Source: Castor canadensis (lineage: Eukaryota > Chordata > Mammalia > Rodentia > Castoridae). Taken from it: 64,000 bases of DNA. A program made the position numbers and the translations under genes. Shown piece by piece: positions 35,836 through 64,000 of the stretch; the stretch's first letter is position 1, and every line of letters begins with the position of its first letter. Location: assembly GCF_047511655.1 (NCBI RefSeq), contig NC_133389.1:157433973-157497972 (forward strand). Reading direction: 5' to 3'. The notes under the pieces were generated by a model that was not told the DNA's origin, searched no databases, and was given only the letters and a program-made list of their open reading frames with translations.

Positions 35836-36066
35836 AGCATCAACTGTAACTCTCCTGAAGGGCCTGCTTTGGCAGATGTTTGTTTTCTTTTGGGCCTCAA
35901 GGGCTAGCTTGTCTTCTAAAGAAGGACATCTTTTAGAAGATCTAGGGACTTATAAGGATCTGGGGCTTGGAGGAAGATGTCCTTGAGATGAGCAGAGTCT
36001 TCAGGGAGCTCCAGCATGTGGCTTCTGTTGCTACCTGGTACATCACAGATGACCCTGGGAACTGGT
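35836..36066 (-). pseudogene. Isolated, decayed gamma-crystallin exon 3
   Basis: Minus-strand alignment by eye to CRYGC and CRYGA exon 3 runs end to end. It starts with an acceptor-like TCACAG, then ACCAGTTCCCA (CRYGC ACCGGTTCCCA). Next come CATGCTGGAGCT (CATGATGGAGCT), TGAAGACTCTGCTC (TGAGGACTGCTC) and AAGGACATCTTCC (CAGGACCGCTTCC). Further on are GGGCCTCAAG in the LRPQEYR corner region and GCAGGCCCTTCAGGAG near the 3' end (GCAGGCTCTTTGCGGAG). It spans about 231 bp against 273, so internal deletions have occurred and no frame is open. I found no exon 2 and only a doubtful exon 1-like ATGGAAAG near 36320. A partial gamma-crystallin gene (called psi-gamma-G) has, to my recollection, been reported in the human cluster; orthology is untested. 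Confidence 0.75.
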
Positions 36067-36087
36067 CATCTGTGATGAAAAAATAGA

Positions 36088-37202
36088 AGAGAAGAAAGAA
36101 ATTAGTACAGGTGCTAGGTGTTATGGCTTTATGGGACCTCTTATAGTTTATAAAAGCCTAATTAAAGATATTATTTGTTCAGTGCTTAGATCACAAAAAT
36201 CAGATGACCTGCCTTTGACTTGATCAATTAATGCCCATTGTGACTGAAGCAGTAGGATATTTGAAAATGCTGGATTTTCACCTAGTTTGTACAAACAACC
36301 ACTTTCTCACCACTTTCCATGAGACTACAGCTTTGCTGTCCTGGCAGGAGTAAGGGCTCCCAGGATCCCAGCTGCTACAAAGTTCCAGGTGTACGGCAGC
36401 TAATATACAGCAAACAACATCTGTAAATAGCTGATACCCACCAATCCAAGCAGCTTGTGTGTCCCCTACTGACTCACACTATCCTATAAAAAGGGAAACT
36501 TATAATGGGTAATGGTTCCCTTATTGGAACAGAACTCACATGGTATCCATGTTACTTACCAGGGTGACTCTGCTGATCTGGGCCTTGGGAAGATGGTTGT
36601 TTCCCAAGGCTGGAACTCTCTCCCTTTCCCTGAAGTTTGCCATCTCCCACTGAGTCTTCTAGTATTCCAGGCCCCTCTTCCTAGAAAGTCTTCTCCAAGA
36701 ACTGATCCTTACTTGTCTCTCCCTCCTCTGAGCATCTTCATCACCTTATTTTCTGCCAACTTTGCATTGTCTTTCTCATGTGGTTTTTCCTTTCTCATTT
36801 CCCTCTGTTTAAGATGGTAATAATCTCAAGGATAATAACCATGTCACATTTCTCTATCCTGTGTAATTACTTATTAATTAGGTGGATAAATGGAGCCTTG
36901 GAAACAGGAGAAACATCTAAACAATAATGATTCCTACCCCATTCTGAGAAACAGTAACTCTTCCATATGAGGTCACCACATGTGGGTGTCCAAAATCACA
37001 AAGCCATGTCCAGACACTCACTTTTGCCCACTCCCTACCACAATTAATGCTTCTGAGACTTTCCAGTTCTGTCCTGTCATTGGTGATCTTGGAAGACTGA
37101 GGTGAGGTAAAATGACCCAGAAACCTGGCCAACTATGTAGACAGACACTGTGGAGGTTTCCCTGAGACAGTGGAGGGCATTAGAATGAGGAAGAGCATAG
37201 CC
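36088..37202. other. Flank of the gamma-crystallin relic, no exon 2 found
   Basis: I searched this stretch for an exon 2 or exon 1 partner of the relic at 35836-36066. Only a weak ATGGAAAG..GGTGAG near 36308-36322 on the minus strand and a TATATT near 36400 were seen, and neither is convincing. Confidence 0.4.
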
Positions 37203-37580
37203 AGGTGTTGTGGTCAGAATATGGAATGTCCCCAACAGGCTCATGTGTTGAAGCCTAGGTCCCCAGCTGGTGGCACTATTTGGGGAGGTTCTGGAAACTT
37301 AAGCAGATATGGCCTAACTTCAGGAATTAGATCACTGAGTACATAAACTTGGGGCTATATCTTGCCCTGCCCCCCCTGGCCTTTCTATCTGTCATGAGAT
37401 AGATGAGTAGCCTCTGGCATGTGTTTTTGATGCCATGATGTTCTGCCCTATGGGCACAACCATGATGGATTTTATTATAACCTCTGAAACTGTGAGCCAA
37501 AAAATACATATTTCCTCCCTCTAAGTTGGTTTCCTTAGTTATTTGATCACAGTGACAATAAAACTGCCTATTGGGTTGGA
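37203..37580 (+). mobile_element. hAT-type DNA transposon remnant (URR1/Charlie-like)
   Basis: GGTCAGAATATGGAATGTCC, CCAGCTGGTGGCACTATTTG, GATGCCATGATGTTCTGCCC and CTCTGAAACTGTGAGCCAAA occur in the order of a known non-autonomous mammalian repeat. I associate it with the rodent URR1 (hAT-Charlie) group. Terminal repeats are not resolved. Confidence 0.5.
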
Positions 37581-37633
37581 GTCTTAGATCTTACCTGTAA
37601 TGACTAATGCTTAGAGACAGGACAGGTGGGCAG

Positions 37634-37703
37634 AGAAAGAGAGAAGAAAAGAGAAGAGAAGAGAAGAGAAGGAAAAAGAAGAGAAGAGAAGAGGAGAGGA
37701 AAA
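37634..37703. repeat. (GAGAA)n purine tract
   Basis: Repeated AGAAG/AGAGAAG units. The short open frames over it come from the repeat and not from a gene. Confidence 0.9.
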
Positions 37704-38409
37704 TGAATGAAGCCAGAGAAGAAGATGTTGAACAGCATTTTGTGAAGGACAATAATGAAAGAAATTTTAGAAAGTGGGTGGGTCAATAGAAAGACATGTT
37801 GGGTCTTAGATGCAGCGAGACATGCTTTGTTACATCTCTTTGTATTTTCACCAACTTCCTCATTCTACAACATGAGGAAAATTAATGCCTTTTGTCTGGG
37901 CCTTTTTATAACAAAGAGTTAAATACCTAGTTTAACTCTGAAGTTATATACAAGCTTCATTTTTCTTTTAAAAAAACAAGCACAAAACTCTTAATGATGG
38001 GACTTTTTTTTAAATCAGAAAAATTTAAAGGCACTTAAGGTCCTCTAGGAATTCATGGTTATATATATCAAAATATTTAAATCAAACTGATATAACCCTG
38101 GTTTCTCCCAAAAACAAAGCCATTCAATCAGAAGCCATTAAATTTACCTGAGGCCTGTTAGAAGTCTCAGTAGAAATGTTTATTACCCTCCTTCCTCCTG
38201 TACCCATACAAATGCTTTAGTCTATAATCTGAATTTTTCTGTGGTATTTTCAGGCATCTTTTTCCGCTCTCTGGTAACCATTTCTGTGTCTTCAGCATTT
38301 AAGTTCAACTCTATGTTCATCAGGACTGCTGAAGTAAGCCATCTCTGCTTTCATTTAAGTAGGTAGACTGGACCTGCAGCCAACATTGAGGTACTTATTT
38401 GGCTACGAT

Positions 38410-38530
38410 GACAAACATAATAATAATAGCCTACTGTTTAATGAGTGGGTAGTATGTTCTAGATATTGTAAGGAGAATTTTATACAAATGACATCATGTA
38501 CCTGATCCGCACAATTATTATCAAAACTGC
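38410..38530 (-). mobile_element. Probable MIR SINE fragment
   Basis: AGCCTACTGTTTAATGAGTG through GTATGTTCTAGATATTGTAA resembles the reverse MIR 3' part. Decayed. Confidence 0.45.
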
Positions 38531-38869
38531 CCCCAAATATTTGAGAAACCTGGACCAAGAGCATAAATAGACCCCCACCCACGGAATAACATCCTCTCTT
38601 TCATTCCCGCCCTCAAGTCCAACACTCACACCCCATACTCCAAACATCTGTCCTTTAGCTACTATCCTAAGGAGGACAGTCCTCATGAAAAACTCCCTCT
38701 TAGGCCTTGGAACTTAGGTCTAAATGGAGGGGATTTCAGAACCCCAAGTATGAGGAGCATGGTCTAGAAAGACAGGTATGGGAATGTTAAATAGCCCACG
38801 GGTTTCTGCTCATACAAAAGAGGTGCTTTAAAGCACCCAGTCCACGCCAAGGGTCACTACTGACCAAGT

Positions 38870-38990
38870 CTGATCATAGTACTGATCACTATGGAGAAAT
38901 AAATCCAGAAAGGTACACATAGTAAGTGGAGGAACTGGGCATTGAACTTAAATTTGTGTCCAATACCTGAACTAATTGCCTCTCCATACA
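38870..38990 (-). mobile_element. Probable MIR SINE fragment
   Basis: CACATAGTAAGTGGAGGAAC and TGGGCATTGAACTTAAATTT fit the reverse MIR core. Decayed. Confidence 0.45.
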
Positions 38991-39328
38991 CCAATGGCTT
39001 GCTTTGCATTTTATCACTTGAGATGTGCATATCTTATATCTTCTCTAAAGTATAAAATTCTCTTAGTAGGTCCAATGTCATATTCTTTTTGAATTTCCAC
39101 CAGCCACATCACCCTACTATCCTACTCTGTCCTTACTAACCCTAAGAATCTTTGACTCTAAAAGGTATTCCATTAAATTCTAGTGTGTCAATAAAGTGAT
39201 TTCTTAGCCTCACTGTAAGAGCTCAGTATTTAACCAAAAATAAAGGGCTCTGTAATTCTTGGCGTGCCCATTTGTGTGTGGACTTCTAATACAACAATGA
39301 TGGGTGACTGTCGAAAGGACACAGAGAG

Positions 39329-39474
39329 CTAGGAACAGTAGAGCATGCCTGTTAATTCTAGACACTTGGGAGGCTGAGGCAGGAGGATCATAAATTTGAA
39401 GTCAATCCTGGCTACATAGCAAGTTCAAGGCCAGCCTGAGCTACATAGTGAAACCTTATCTCAGAAAACTAATG
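39329..39474 (+). mobile_element. B1-like monomer SINE
   Basis: GACACTTGGGAGGCTGAGGC, AGTTCAAGGCCAGCCTGAGC and TACATAGTGAAACCTTATCT follow the full B1 order. Confidence 0.8.
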
Positions 39475-39477
39475 AAG

Positions 39478-40260
39478 AAAGTTTTTAATTTTGATAAAGT
39501 CCAAGTTTTTGTTGTTGTTACATGTGTTTTTAGTGTCATACTTAAGAAATCATTGCTAACCAGGCGCTGGTCATTCACGCCTATGATTCTACCTACTTGA
39601 GAGACAGAGATCAGTAGGATCAAAGATTGAAGCCAGCCCGGGGAAATAGTTCACAAGACCCCATCTCTAAAATACCCAACACAAAAAGGGCTAGTGCAGT
39701 GGCTTAAGTGATAGAGCCCCTGCCTAACAAGTGTAAGTCCCTGAGTTCAAATCCCAGTTCTGCCAAAAAAAAAAAATCATTGCTTAATTAAAGGTCAAAA
39801 AGATATATGCCTCTATTTTAAGAGTTTTATAATTTGAGTTCTTACATTTAAGTCTGTATGCCTTTCCAGTTAATTTTCATGTATCTTGTAAGTCAGGAGT
39901 CCAGTTTCATTTTTATGTATGGATATCCAGTTGTCCCAGTGCTATTTATTGAAAAGACTGTTCTTTTCCCATGAATGGTCTCCATGCCTTTGTCAAAACT
40001 CAGCTGAATATAGACACATGGGTTTGCTTCTGGACTCTCAATTCTATTCCATTCATCTATAGTCTGTTCTTATGCCAGCACTTCACTGTCTTGATTACCA
40101 TTGTTTTGCGGTAAGTTTTGAACTGGGAACTGGATATTCCTACTGTTTGTCCTTTCTCAAGATTGTTTTGGCTATTCTTGGTCCCTGCAATTCTATATGG
40201 ATTTTAGAACCAGTTTATCGATTTCTATGAAGAAGTCAAGGAAGATAGGTGTTATTTTTC
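39478..40260 (-). mobile_element. Old L1 ORF2 fragment split by a SINE
   Basis: Plus-strand phrases such as GTCCCAGTGCTATTTATTGA and CCATTCATCTATAGTCTGTT are the antisense of L1 ORF2. The segment at 39478-39558 continues after the SINE at 39559-39776. It is heavily decayed, so it belongs to an ancient family. Confidence 0.75.
39559..39776 (+). mobile_element. Dimeric SINE inside an old L1
   Basis: A B1-like arm and an ID-like arm (GTGGCTTAAGTGATAGAGCC) ending in an A tail. Flanking AAATCATTGCTAA and AAATCATTGCTTAA are the likely target duplication. The insertion splits the L1 fragment at 39478-40260. Confidence 0.85.
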
Positions 40261-41229
40261 CTCATATAAATTTGGAAAAGGAACCAATATTCTGGGAGAG
40301 CAGCTCTGCTAGAGTGATATTGCACAATAGCAAATATTAATACCTTATTCTAGAAAATTGAGCCTCTGATAATTGAGTATTGATGAAAATTCATACTGGG
40401 GTCCAAAACAAAGATTCCCATATTGTGATACTGAATTTGAGAAAAATACTGAGGATACACTTATTTTTACATTTACATTCATATAATGATTTAAAGGTAA
40501 CAAAATGTTGTCTGTATTCACCATCTTTTCCCATCTTTTCATCATAATTATCCTGCGATTCAGTGAAACAGGAATTTATTACCACTAGTAGTTTTCAGTA
40601 AGGTAATTTAGACACAGAGGAGAAGTGATTTGCTCAAGGAGATAAGCTAGAAAGTAGGGCAACCAACCTTCCTGGTTTCCCTGCAACTGAGGGGCTTTCT
40701 AGGATGGAAGACTTTTGGTGCTAAAACTGGGAGAGACCTAGGTAAACTGGGCTGACTTGGTCACTCTACTGGTAAGCAGCAGAGGCAAGGTAAGAGATCA
40801 GGATGTTTAGCTCTTAGCACTTTTCCTAATGTGGATGAGTTTATTAAGCAGGCTTGGCCTTCTGTACTTTGGGAAATTATGCCTAAAATCCTTTCTTCAT
40901 GCATCTTTTCTTGAGTAATCTCTTCTGAGACATCAGCTACCCTAATCTCCCATTGTTTTTGGTGTGGAAGCCAGACTGGGCTCTTTATTTTCTTCTTTCT
41001 GTGAGTTCTAATGGTTGTTCATCATGTTCACATTTCCTCTCTCCTTCAGACTCTAAGTCATGACAGGGGTGGATGCTTCATAAATACTGTTTCCTAACCA
41101 ACAGGAAGGAAATGGACATTCAAAACACTGTCAGGGTCCAGTAAGTTGTCTGGACCACCACCTATTAGAATTCAGTCATTACTTAAAGATAAGCAAGAGC
41201 CACTTAGTGCCAGGAACACAAGTTGTATA
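40261..41229. other. Intergenic downstream of CRYGA, nothing recognised
   Basis: No exon-like frame and no named repeat. Confidence 0.45.
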
Positions 41230-41235
41230 TTTATT
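41230..41235 (-). terminator. CRYGA polyadenylation signal AATAAA
   Basis: AATAAA on the minus strand, 37 bases past the stop codon, followed by TTGTGTTCCTGGCACTAA as in CRYGD and CRYGB. Confidence 0.75.
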
Positions 41236-41271
41236 GTATCTTTATGTGGATAATAGCAAGAAAAGCACAGC

Positions 41272-43507
41272 CTAGTACACATCGATGACCCATCTCAGAG
41301 AACCGACTTTGGTATCCATGGCACCCCAGTCATGGTACCGTCTGTAGTCTCCTGGTCTGAGCAGGTACTGCCGGCCCCGGTAGTTGGGCATCTCGTAGAG
41401 GACCCAGCAGCCCTCCAGCACATGGAGGGAGTAGATCTCATTGAGATGGAAGTGATCATGGATGCAGGAGCAGTCTTCCGTGGGCTCGGACACAAGGCCT
41501 CGGTAGTCATCTCTCTCATATAGCCTTATCCTATGACAGCTGGTCTGTTGTGACAAAAAAGAAGAACAGCAATGCTGTACATGTCTGCTGTTAGCAAAAG
41601 TGACAATCAGCCTGTGTCTTCATGGTTTTCAGACTACCCTCTAAAGTATGTTTCTTCCCTAATCCTACTCCTTGTTGTAAGAAGTAGGATTAAAGAGCAT
41701 TAAAATAAAGCTGACCTGACCAGTGGTGACCTGGAGATCTTGTGGAAGAAACTAACATTAAAATGTAAGGAGTGAAAGCATTTTCTTTGTAAGTAGCCAT
41801 CTATCACAACCATGGGTAGTGAGTCTGCAGAGAGGATTTGAACTCTGGAATGTTCCATTATGACACCATAATAACTGAATCCCGTCAAGCTTGTCTTAAA
41901 GTCACTTCTTGCATTCATATGCACATTGATTTGTGTATTTGCTCTGAGTCTACTTACTTTCAAATGACATTTTGTGAAGTCATTTGAACCATTCCCATTT
42001 CTTACCCCAAAGAAATATTTGGTTTTTTATATCTCTTTGTGCATATGCAAAATTTTGATTTCAATTCTTGAATCTCCTTGCTAAACAGCATAATTTGGTG
42101 CCATCAGAAATCATAAATAGATACACCATGTCACTAAAATCATGAAGCAGCACATGGGTGAATACCATGTCCCATGAAATCCTAATTAATTTTCTGTCTC
42201 TGTAAGAAACTAGTTAATAACTCCTGGGAAATACAGAGTCACACAAGATGAAGTGGGCTGTTTGCAGTTATAGGCTAGTATATCATAAAGTATAGTAAAA
42301 AAAAAAATCACCAAAACAGTCAGAACACATTCTACCTATATTAGCCTCCAAAAGGCTGTTAATTTTTTATCATTAAAAAATAATTATTTAGTTAGGCTTT
42401 TTTTTCTTATTGAACTTAGATGCTATCAAGCTTAATTTAATTATTTTTCAGATTTATTTAGCTTTAAATTGACAGAAAATTTGTTTGTATTTATTGTGTA
42501 CAAGATGATGTTTTGAAGTATGCCCTGAATAAATTGTAGCTAATTAACAAATGCATTACCTCACATAGCTACATTTTTATGGTGAAAGTACTTACAATCC
42601 ACTCTCTTAGTATTTTTAAAGAACGTATGATATAATCACTAGCTATAGTCAACATATACAATAGATCTCTTGAACTTATTCCTTCTATTTAATTGTAATT
42701 TTGTAACCTTTGAGTAACATCTCCGTAAATCTCCTTTCCCCAGCCTGCAGTAACCACCATCCTATTCTCTACTCCTATAAAACCAACTTCTTAAGATTCC
42801 ATATATGAGTAAGATTATGTGACCTTTATTATTTCATTTAACATAATGACCTCCAGGTTCATCACTGTCATTGTAAATGATAGGATTTCCTTCTTTTGTG
42901 ACACATATGACTATTCAGCCAAGTTCAATTTTAAAGTCTATGTTATGACTTCTTATGCTCTAAAACAATATTGATGTAGTTATGTGAATCACTGTTCACA
43001 TTTTTTTTTTAATGTTTGAGGGTCTGGCTTTGCTGTGAGCACTAATCCAGTGTTCCTATCTTTGCTGAGAACACTAGTGAGAAACACTGACAAACAGGAA
43101 CTGATGGCCACTGATCACTGATGCTGTCATGTCACTCAAGGTAAAGCAAAACTCACATAGGGAATTGAGCAACAGGAGCGGATGGAGTCGCTGAGGCCCA
43201 TCCACTGCTGTGTGTCTGGATTGTCCCCGCGCCACAGAAAGTACTGGTGGCCCTGGTAATTGGGGCACTCATAAAGCATCCAGCAGCCGCTGTCTACACG
43301 GATGGAGTTGCAGTGGCTAAAGTTGGTCTGCAGGTTGGGGCTGTCACTGGTGCACTTATAACAGCGGCCCTGGAAGCGCGGTCCTTGTAGAAGGTGATCT
43401 GCAGTGCAGACAGTGCGACACAAATGGTGAGCTGGAAGATACATTCCCTCGTGCAGTAGATACTCAACAGACATGGTATGGCACCTCTCTTGCCTCACCT
43501 TTCCCAT
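41272..43507 (-). pseudogene. CRYGA: Gamma-crystallin A, disabled by a 1-bp deletion in exon 2
   Basis: Exons are 43499-43507 (ATGGGAAAG, Met-Gly-Lys), 43157-43398 (242 bp, normally 243) and 41272-41544 (273 bp, open to TAG). Exon 3 matches [25 protein letters not shown], the [16 protein letters not shown] corner and a VY end. Exon 2 lacks one base near 43376/43377. Where CRYGC reads CGCGGCTTC on the coding strand, this copy reads CGCGCTTC. The frame shifts after residue 10 and meets TAG at 43294-43296, leaving 37 residues. Exon 2 also carries changes at positions conserved in the sisters: YEDR to [14 protein letters not shown] to [10 protein letters not shown], and PYFS to TNFS. TATA box, splice sites and polyA signal remain. 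A recent loss is the simplest reading; a sequencing error is the alternative. Confidence 0.85.
42480..42930 (-). mobile_element. Old L1 3'-end fragment in CRYGA intron 2
   Basis: GTGTACAAGATGATGTTTTG, the CATATACAATAGATCTCTTG region and GACCTCCAGGTTCATC are antisense to an ancient L1 3' UTR and ORF2 end. It helps explain why CRYGA intron 2 (1612 bp) is longer than those of its sisters. Confidence 0.65.
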
Positions 43508-43563
43508 TGCTGTTGACAGCGAATGATCAGTGTCCAGTGTGATGGGGACAGGAGTGACAGCTG

Positions 43564-43612
43564 ATATATATAGCAGGATGGATGCTATGTTGGCAAGAAC
43601 AACACAAAAAGG
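43564..43612 (-). promoter_or_regulatory. CRYGA proximal promoter with TATA box
   Basis: Minus-strand TATATATAT (43564-43572) lies about 57 bp upstream of the ATG, with TTGTGTTGTTCTTGCCAACA just upstream. This block parallels CRYGD and CRYGC and looks intact although the gene is broken, so transcription may persist. Confidence 0.7.
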
Positions 43613-43730
43613 GCCTGGGGGTAATGTGTAAGGGGATTTCTGTGTTCTCTTTCTCTCTCTCATTTGGGATCATGGGGCTGGGGGCTGTCATTCTGTCTGG
43701 CATTTTCGAGTTGTCCTCACTAGCTCCAGT

Positions 43731-45140
43731 GAAAGGAATTAAAGTCAGCAGAGCCATCATGACCTTGGAGACAAAAGGCGTGTTTCTCATCCTATGCAGC
43801 TGTCTAGAAATACATTATATGGCCAGCATTTTGCAGTGTTTGCCTATAGAAACTGCTGAAATGGAGGCTGGTGCTTCCATTTGCGGGAGCGGAGTACATG
43901 AGAATCATATCAGTTCCAGAAGGACCTGAAGGGCAAAGGGGCAACAAAAAGCCCCAAACAAATCTTCCAATTGAATGACAGTTGCATTTCTTTATCAGTA
44001 CAATATGGCTTTGTACATGTTTAAGATAAAAAGGTTAGAACTGTGTATAGTAAAATTTCAATTGTGTTTATCAATGAATGGCAAGATTATAGGTCCTAGT
44101 TTTGTTTTTATTTCTTCTTTTCATTTTTTTCTATTACAAATATATATTCTAATTTTATGTGATAAAGAAACAATAAAATTAAATTCCATAAATTAATTTT
44201 AAGCACGAATCTGAGCTAATGGTGAAAAGCAATTTTGGAAATAGATATATTTTGTCTTGAGATTAAAACACTTCTCTTTGAGCTAAAAATTAAAAAAATC
44301 TCCCAAGAGTCTGAGATACTTACAGAGCAGGAAAATGCAGGTGCTTTCCACTCCCCTCCCACTGCCACCCTTCTTTTTAAGGCTAATGTTACAGCTTGCC
44401 TGTGTTTTTCCTCAGCAATGTGTTGGCAGCTCACTGAGCCGAGGTGACTGTCTGAAGAGCTTACTCCATTGCTGCCAATGGAGTCAGGTCATCTTTCATC
44501 ATTCTGTGCTATGAGTGTGTGGAAGAGGACATCAAACACCTGTGCTTTCACACCCAGCACAGCGAAGGCCTCTAAAGGCCATCAATCTATAGTTAGCAAC
44601 ACACTCACAGCAAATGTGCAGACGGTAAAAGGAGAGACACTAATGGCCACCAGGAAAAAATGCTGTCTTGTAACTAGGGGAACTGGACAAAAGAAAACTG
44701 GGCAAAGTCCTTGATCAGAGCCCTGGCAGCGTCTGCAAGGACCACAAATCATGGACACCTCCTCTATCTCCATCCTAATGCTTCAACTCTCTGGGTAAGT
44801 CTCGGGAACAACTATGATAAAGCCCAGTGTGAAAAGGGCCACACTGGTCTCCCCAGCTACAGCCCCACAAGGAAATATAGCATCATTTTCAGCAGAAATC
44901 AATAAGCCCATGCATGCTTTGCACAGCTAATGAAACGCTCTGCAGAAAGATATCACATTCAAACCTTAAGAAAGATATAATGTGGGCTGACATTCATTTC
45001 ACCAAATTGTTATTACAAACATTAACAGGATGAGCCACATGCCTAATTAGCATTTCAGAAAAGTATGGAAAAAGTAAAGCATTTTGTTTCTAGAAGTCAT
45101 ATTCTATTGAGAGAAAGCTTGCACTCATTTTCCTCTTAAT
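43731..45140. other. Gap between the CRYGA promoter and the C2orf80 3' end
   Basis: No exon recognised. The CRYGA upstream block ends near 43730 and the putative C2orf80 polyA site is near 45125. Confidence 0.45.
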
Positions 45141-45141
45141 A

Positions 45142-45147
45142 CTTTAT
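45142..45147 (-). terminator. Likely C2orf80 polyadenylation signal
   Basis: Minus-strand AATAAA about 440 bases past the inferred TAG at 45587. It would give a terminal exon of about 470 bp and end transcription about 1.6 kb before the CRYGA promoter. Other AATAAA-like sites exist nearby, so this choice is inferred. Confidence 0.5.
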
Positions 45148-45586
45148 TGAAATGATTTTACATTTTTTCCATTGCAGAACACAGTAAGGAAAATCAATGA
45201 CAGATTAATTTTAGTTTGGATTAAAATTTTGGAACACTGCTTCCCATTCCACCACTTTGCAATATTCAATGCTAAACATTTGTAAAAACATGCTGCAGAG
45301 CCAGCCTGCCTGCTCTGACACAGAAATGCTACATACTCAATTCTCCAAGTCTCACAGTCACAATGAAGTAGCATTGGTTACATACACTTTTTTCCTCTTT
45401 TACCAAAATATAGCTGTCCAGCATGCTTCTAAAAGAAGAAAGTCAACATCAAAAATAACATTCAATTCAGTTTACATTAAAAGCTAACTGTAAAGAAAAA
45501 TGTGCTGCCAGTTTTAAGATGATGTTTTTTGTCTGCTCCCAGAGGCTCCCAGAGGTTATGATGTTCCATGGTACAAGCTGAAGTTT

Positions 45587-63411
<17,825 letters not shown>

Positions 63412-63690
63412 TTGTAGGCAGGTGCTCTACCCATGCCTACAGCCCTTATTTCTCTGGTTAGTTTGAAAATAGGATCTTGCTTTTTTGCTCAGGCTGGTCT
63501 GGCCATGATCCTCCTACTTTAGGCTTCTCACTATAGCTGGGATGATGGGCATGAGTTATCATGCCCAGCTTTGTCTGTTGAGATGGGAGTTTCATGAACT
63601 TTTTTGCCTGGGCTGGCCCAGAACCACAATCCTCTCTATCTCAGCTTCTCAAGTAGCTAGGATTGCAGGCATGAGCCACCTGAGCCAACA
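63412..63690 (-). mobile_element. Reverse B1-like SINE tandem with an ID remnant
   Basis: A short ID piece (GTAGGCAGGTGCTCTACCC) precedes two reverse B1-like arms. Their landmarks are TTTGCTCAGGCTGGTCTGGC with TAGCTGGGATGATGGGCATG, and GCCTGGGCTGGCCCAGAACC with AAGTAGCTAGGATTGCAGGC. Confidence 0.7.
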
Positions 63691-63756
63691 CCAACAGTGA
63701 TTTTATCTTAAATGCTATGTTTATTATTTTCAAGTATCTCCTCATTATTTATTCAT

Positions 63757-63838
63757 TTATTGGCAGTACTAGGGTTTGAACTCAGGGCCTCATGCATGCT
63801 ATGCAGGCGCTCTACCACTTGAGCCACTCCACTAGCCT
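63757..63838 (-). mobile_element. ID-type SINE arm
   Basis: GCAGTACTAGGGTTTGAACT, CAGGGCCTCATGCATGC and CTACCACTTGAGCCACTCC. Confidence 0.8.
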
Positions 63839-64000
63839 AACAGTGACTGTTAATAAAAGGAGGTAGATATGCACAATGGGAAGAAAAGAGAAAGGGGCAT
63901 CATATCCCTGGATACAGGGTCTGTGAGGCTCATCATCAAATCTTACAATTTTATATGAGGCCAGGGCTGTTTGTCTGTTTATCACACTGGGACACCTTGA

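Noticed and set aside
36308-36420. Possible exon 1 and TATA box for the gamma-crystallin relic
   Set aside because: ATGGAAAG and TATATT are too short and too widely spaced compared with the intact genes to be distinguished from chance.
43136-43663. 175-codon minus frame spanning CRYGA exon 2 and upstream
   Set aside because: It runs through intron 1 and the promoter in the wrong frame for exon 1. The frame change marks the exon 2 deletion and not a new protein.

Overview
The window is mammalian nuclear DNA. It holds split genes with GT/AG introns, TATA promoters, AATAAA signals, and LINE and SINE repeats. The abundant SINE is a 7SL-like (B1-type) arm joined to a tRNA-like (ID-type) arm, and the L1s are young, so a rodent outside the mouse/rat group is likely. 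From memory of the SINE consensus I would guess a beaver-like (Castorimorpha) species; this guess is unverified.

The core is the gamma-crystallin cluster, with all genes on the minus strand and roughly 9-10 kb apart. CRYGD-like is at 11.3-13.0 kb, CRYGC at 21.7-23.3 kb, CRYGB at 30.9-32.7 kb, and CRYGA at 41.3-43.5 kb. The order CRYGD-CRYGC-CRYGB-CRYGA, followed by C2orf80, is the order I recall for human 2q33. Each gene has a 9-bp first coding exon (Met-Gly-Lys), an exon 2 of about 243 bp (Greek key motifs 1-2) and an exon 3 of 273-276 bp (motifs 3-4). Three genes are intact. CRYGA carries a one-base deletion in exon 2 and looks newly lost. Between CRYGB and CRYGA (35.8-36.1 kb) lies a decayed, isolated gamma-crystallin exon 3 that no open reading frame would reveal. 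These proteins are the refractive structural proteins of lens fibre cells. The genes share a TATA/proximal promoter block and an upstream block at fixed spacing, which suggests a common lens-specific control.

From 45.1 kb to beyond the right edge is C2orf80 (GONDA1), also on the minus strand. I placed seven coding exons, totalling 541 coding bases (179 residues plus stop). Only the first coding exon, about 14 codons, is missing and should lie past base 64000.

Mobile DNA makes up much of the rest. A 7.0-kb full-length L1 fills 956-7976, with 17-bp target duplications, an open ORF1 and an ORF2 broken by a single stop codon. Two younger 5'-truncated L1s lie at 17.6-20.4 kb and 28.1-29.1 kb. Older L1 pieces, MIRs, MER5/MER20-like hAT remnants, many SINEs, simple repeats, a possible solo LTR and a doubtful ERVL-like remnant make up the remainder. 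I found no bacterial-type system, CRISPR array, or RNA gene outside SINEs. The points most worth attention are the exon-3 relic, the CRYGA frameshift, the gene-conversion-like exon 2 mosaics and the nearly coding-competent L1.
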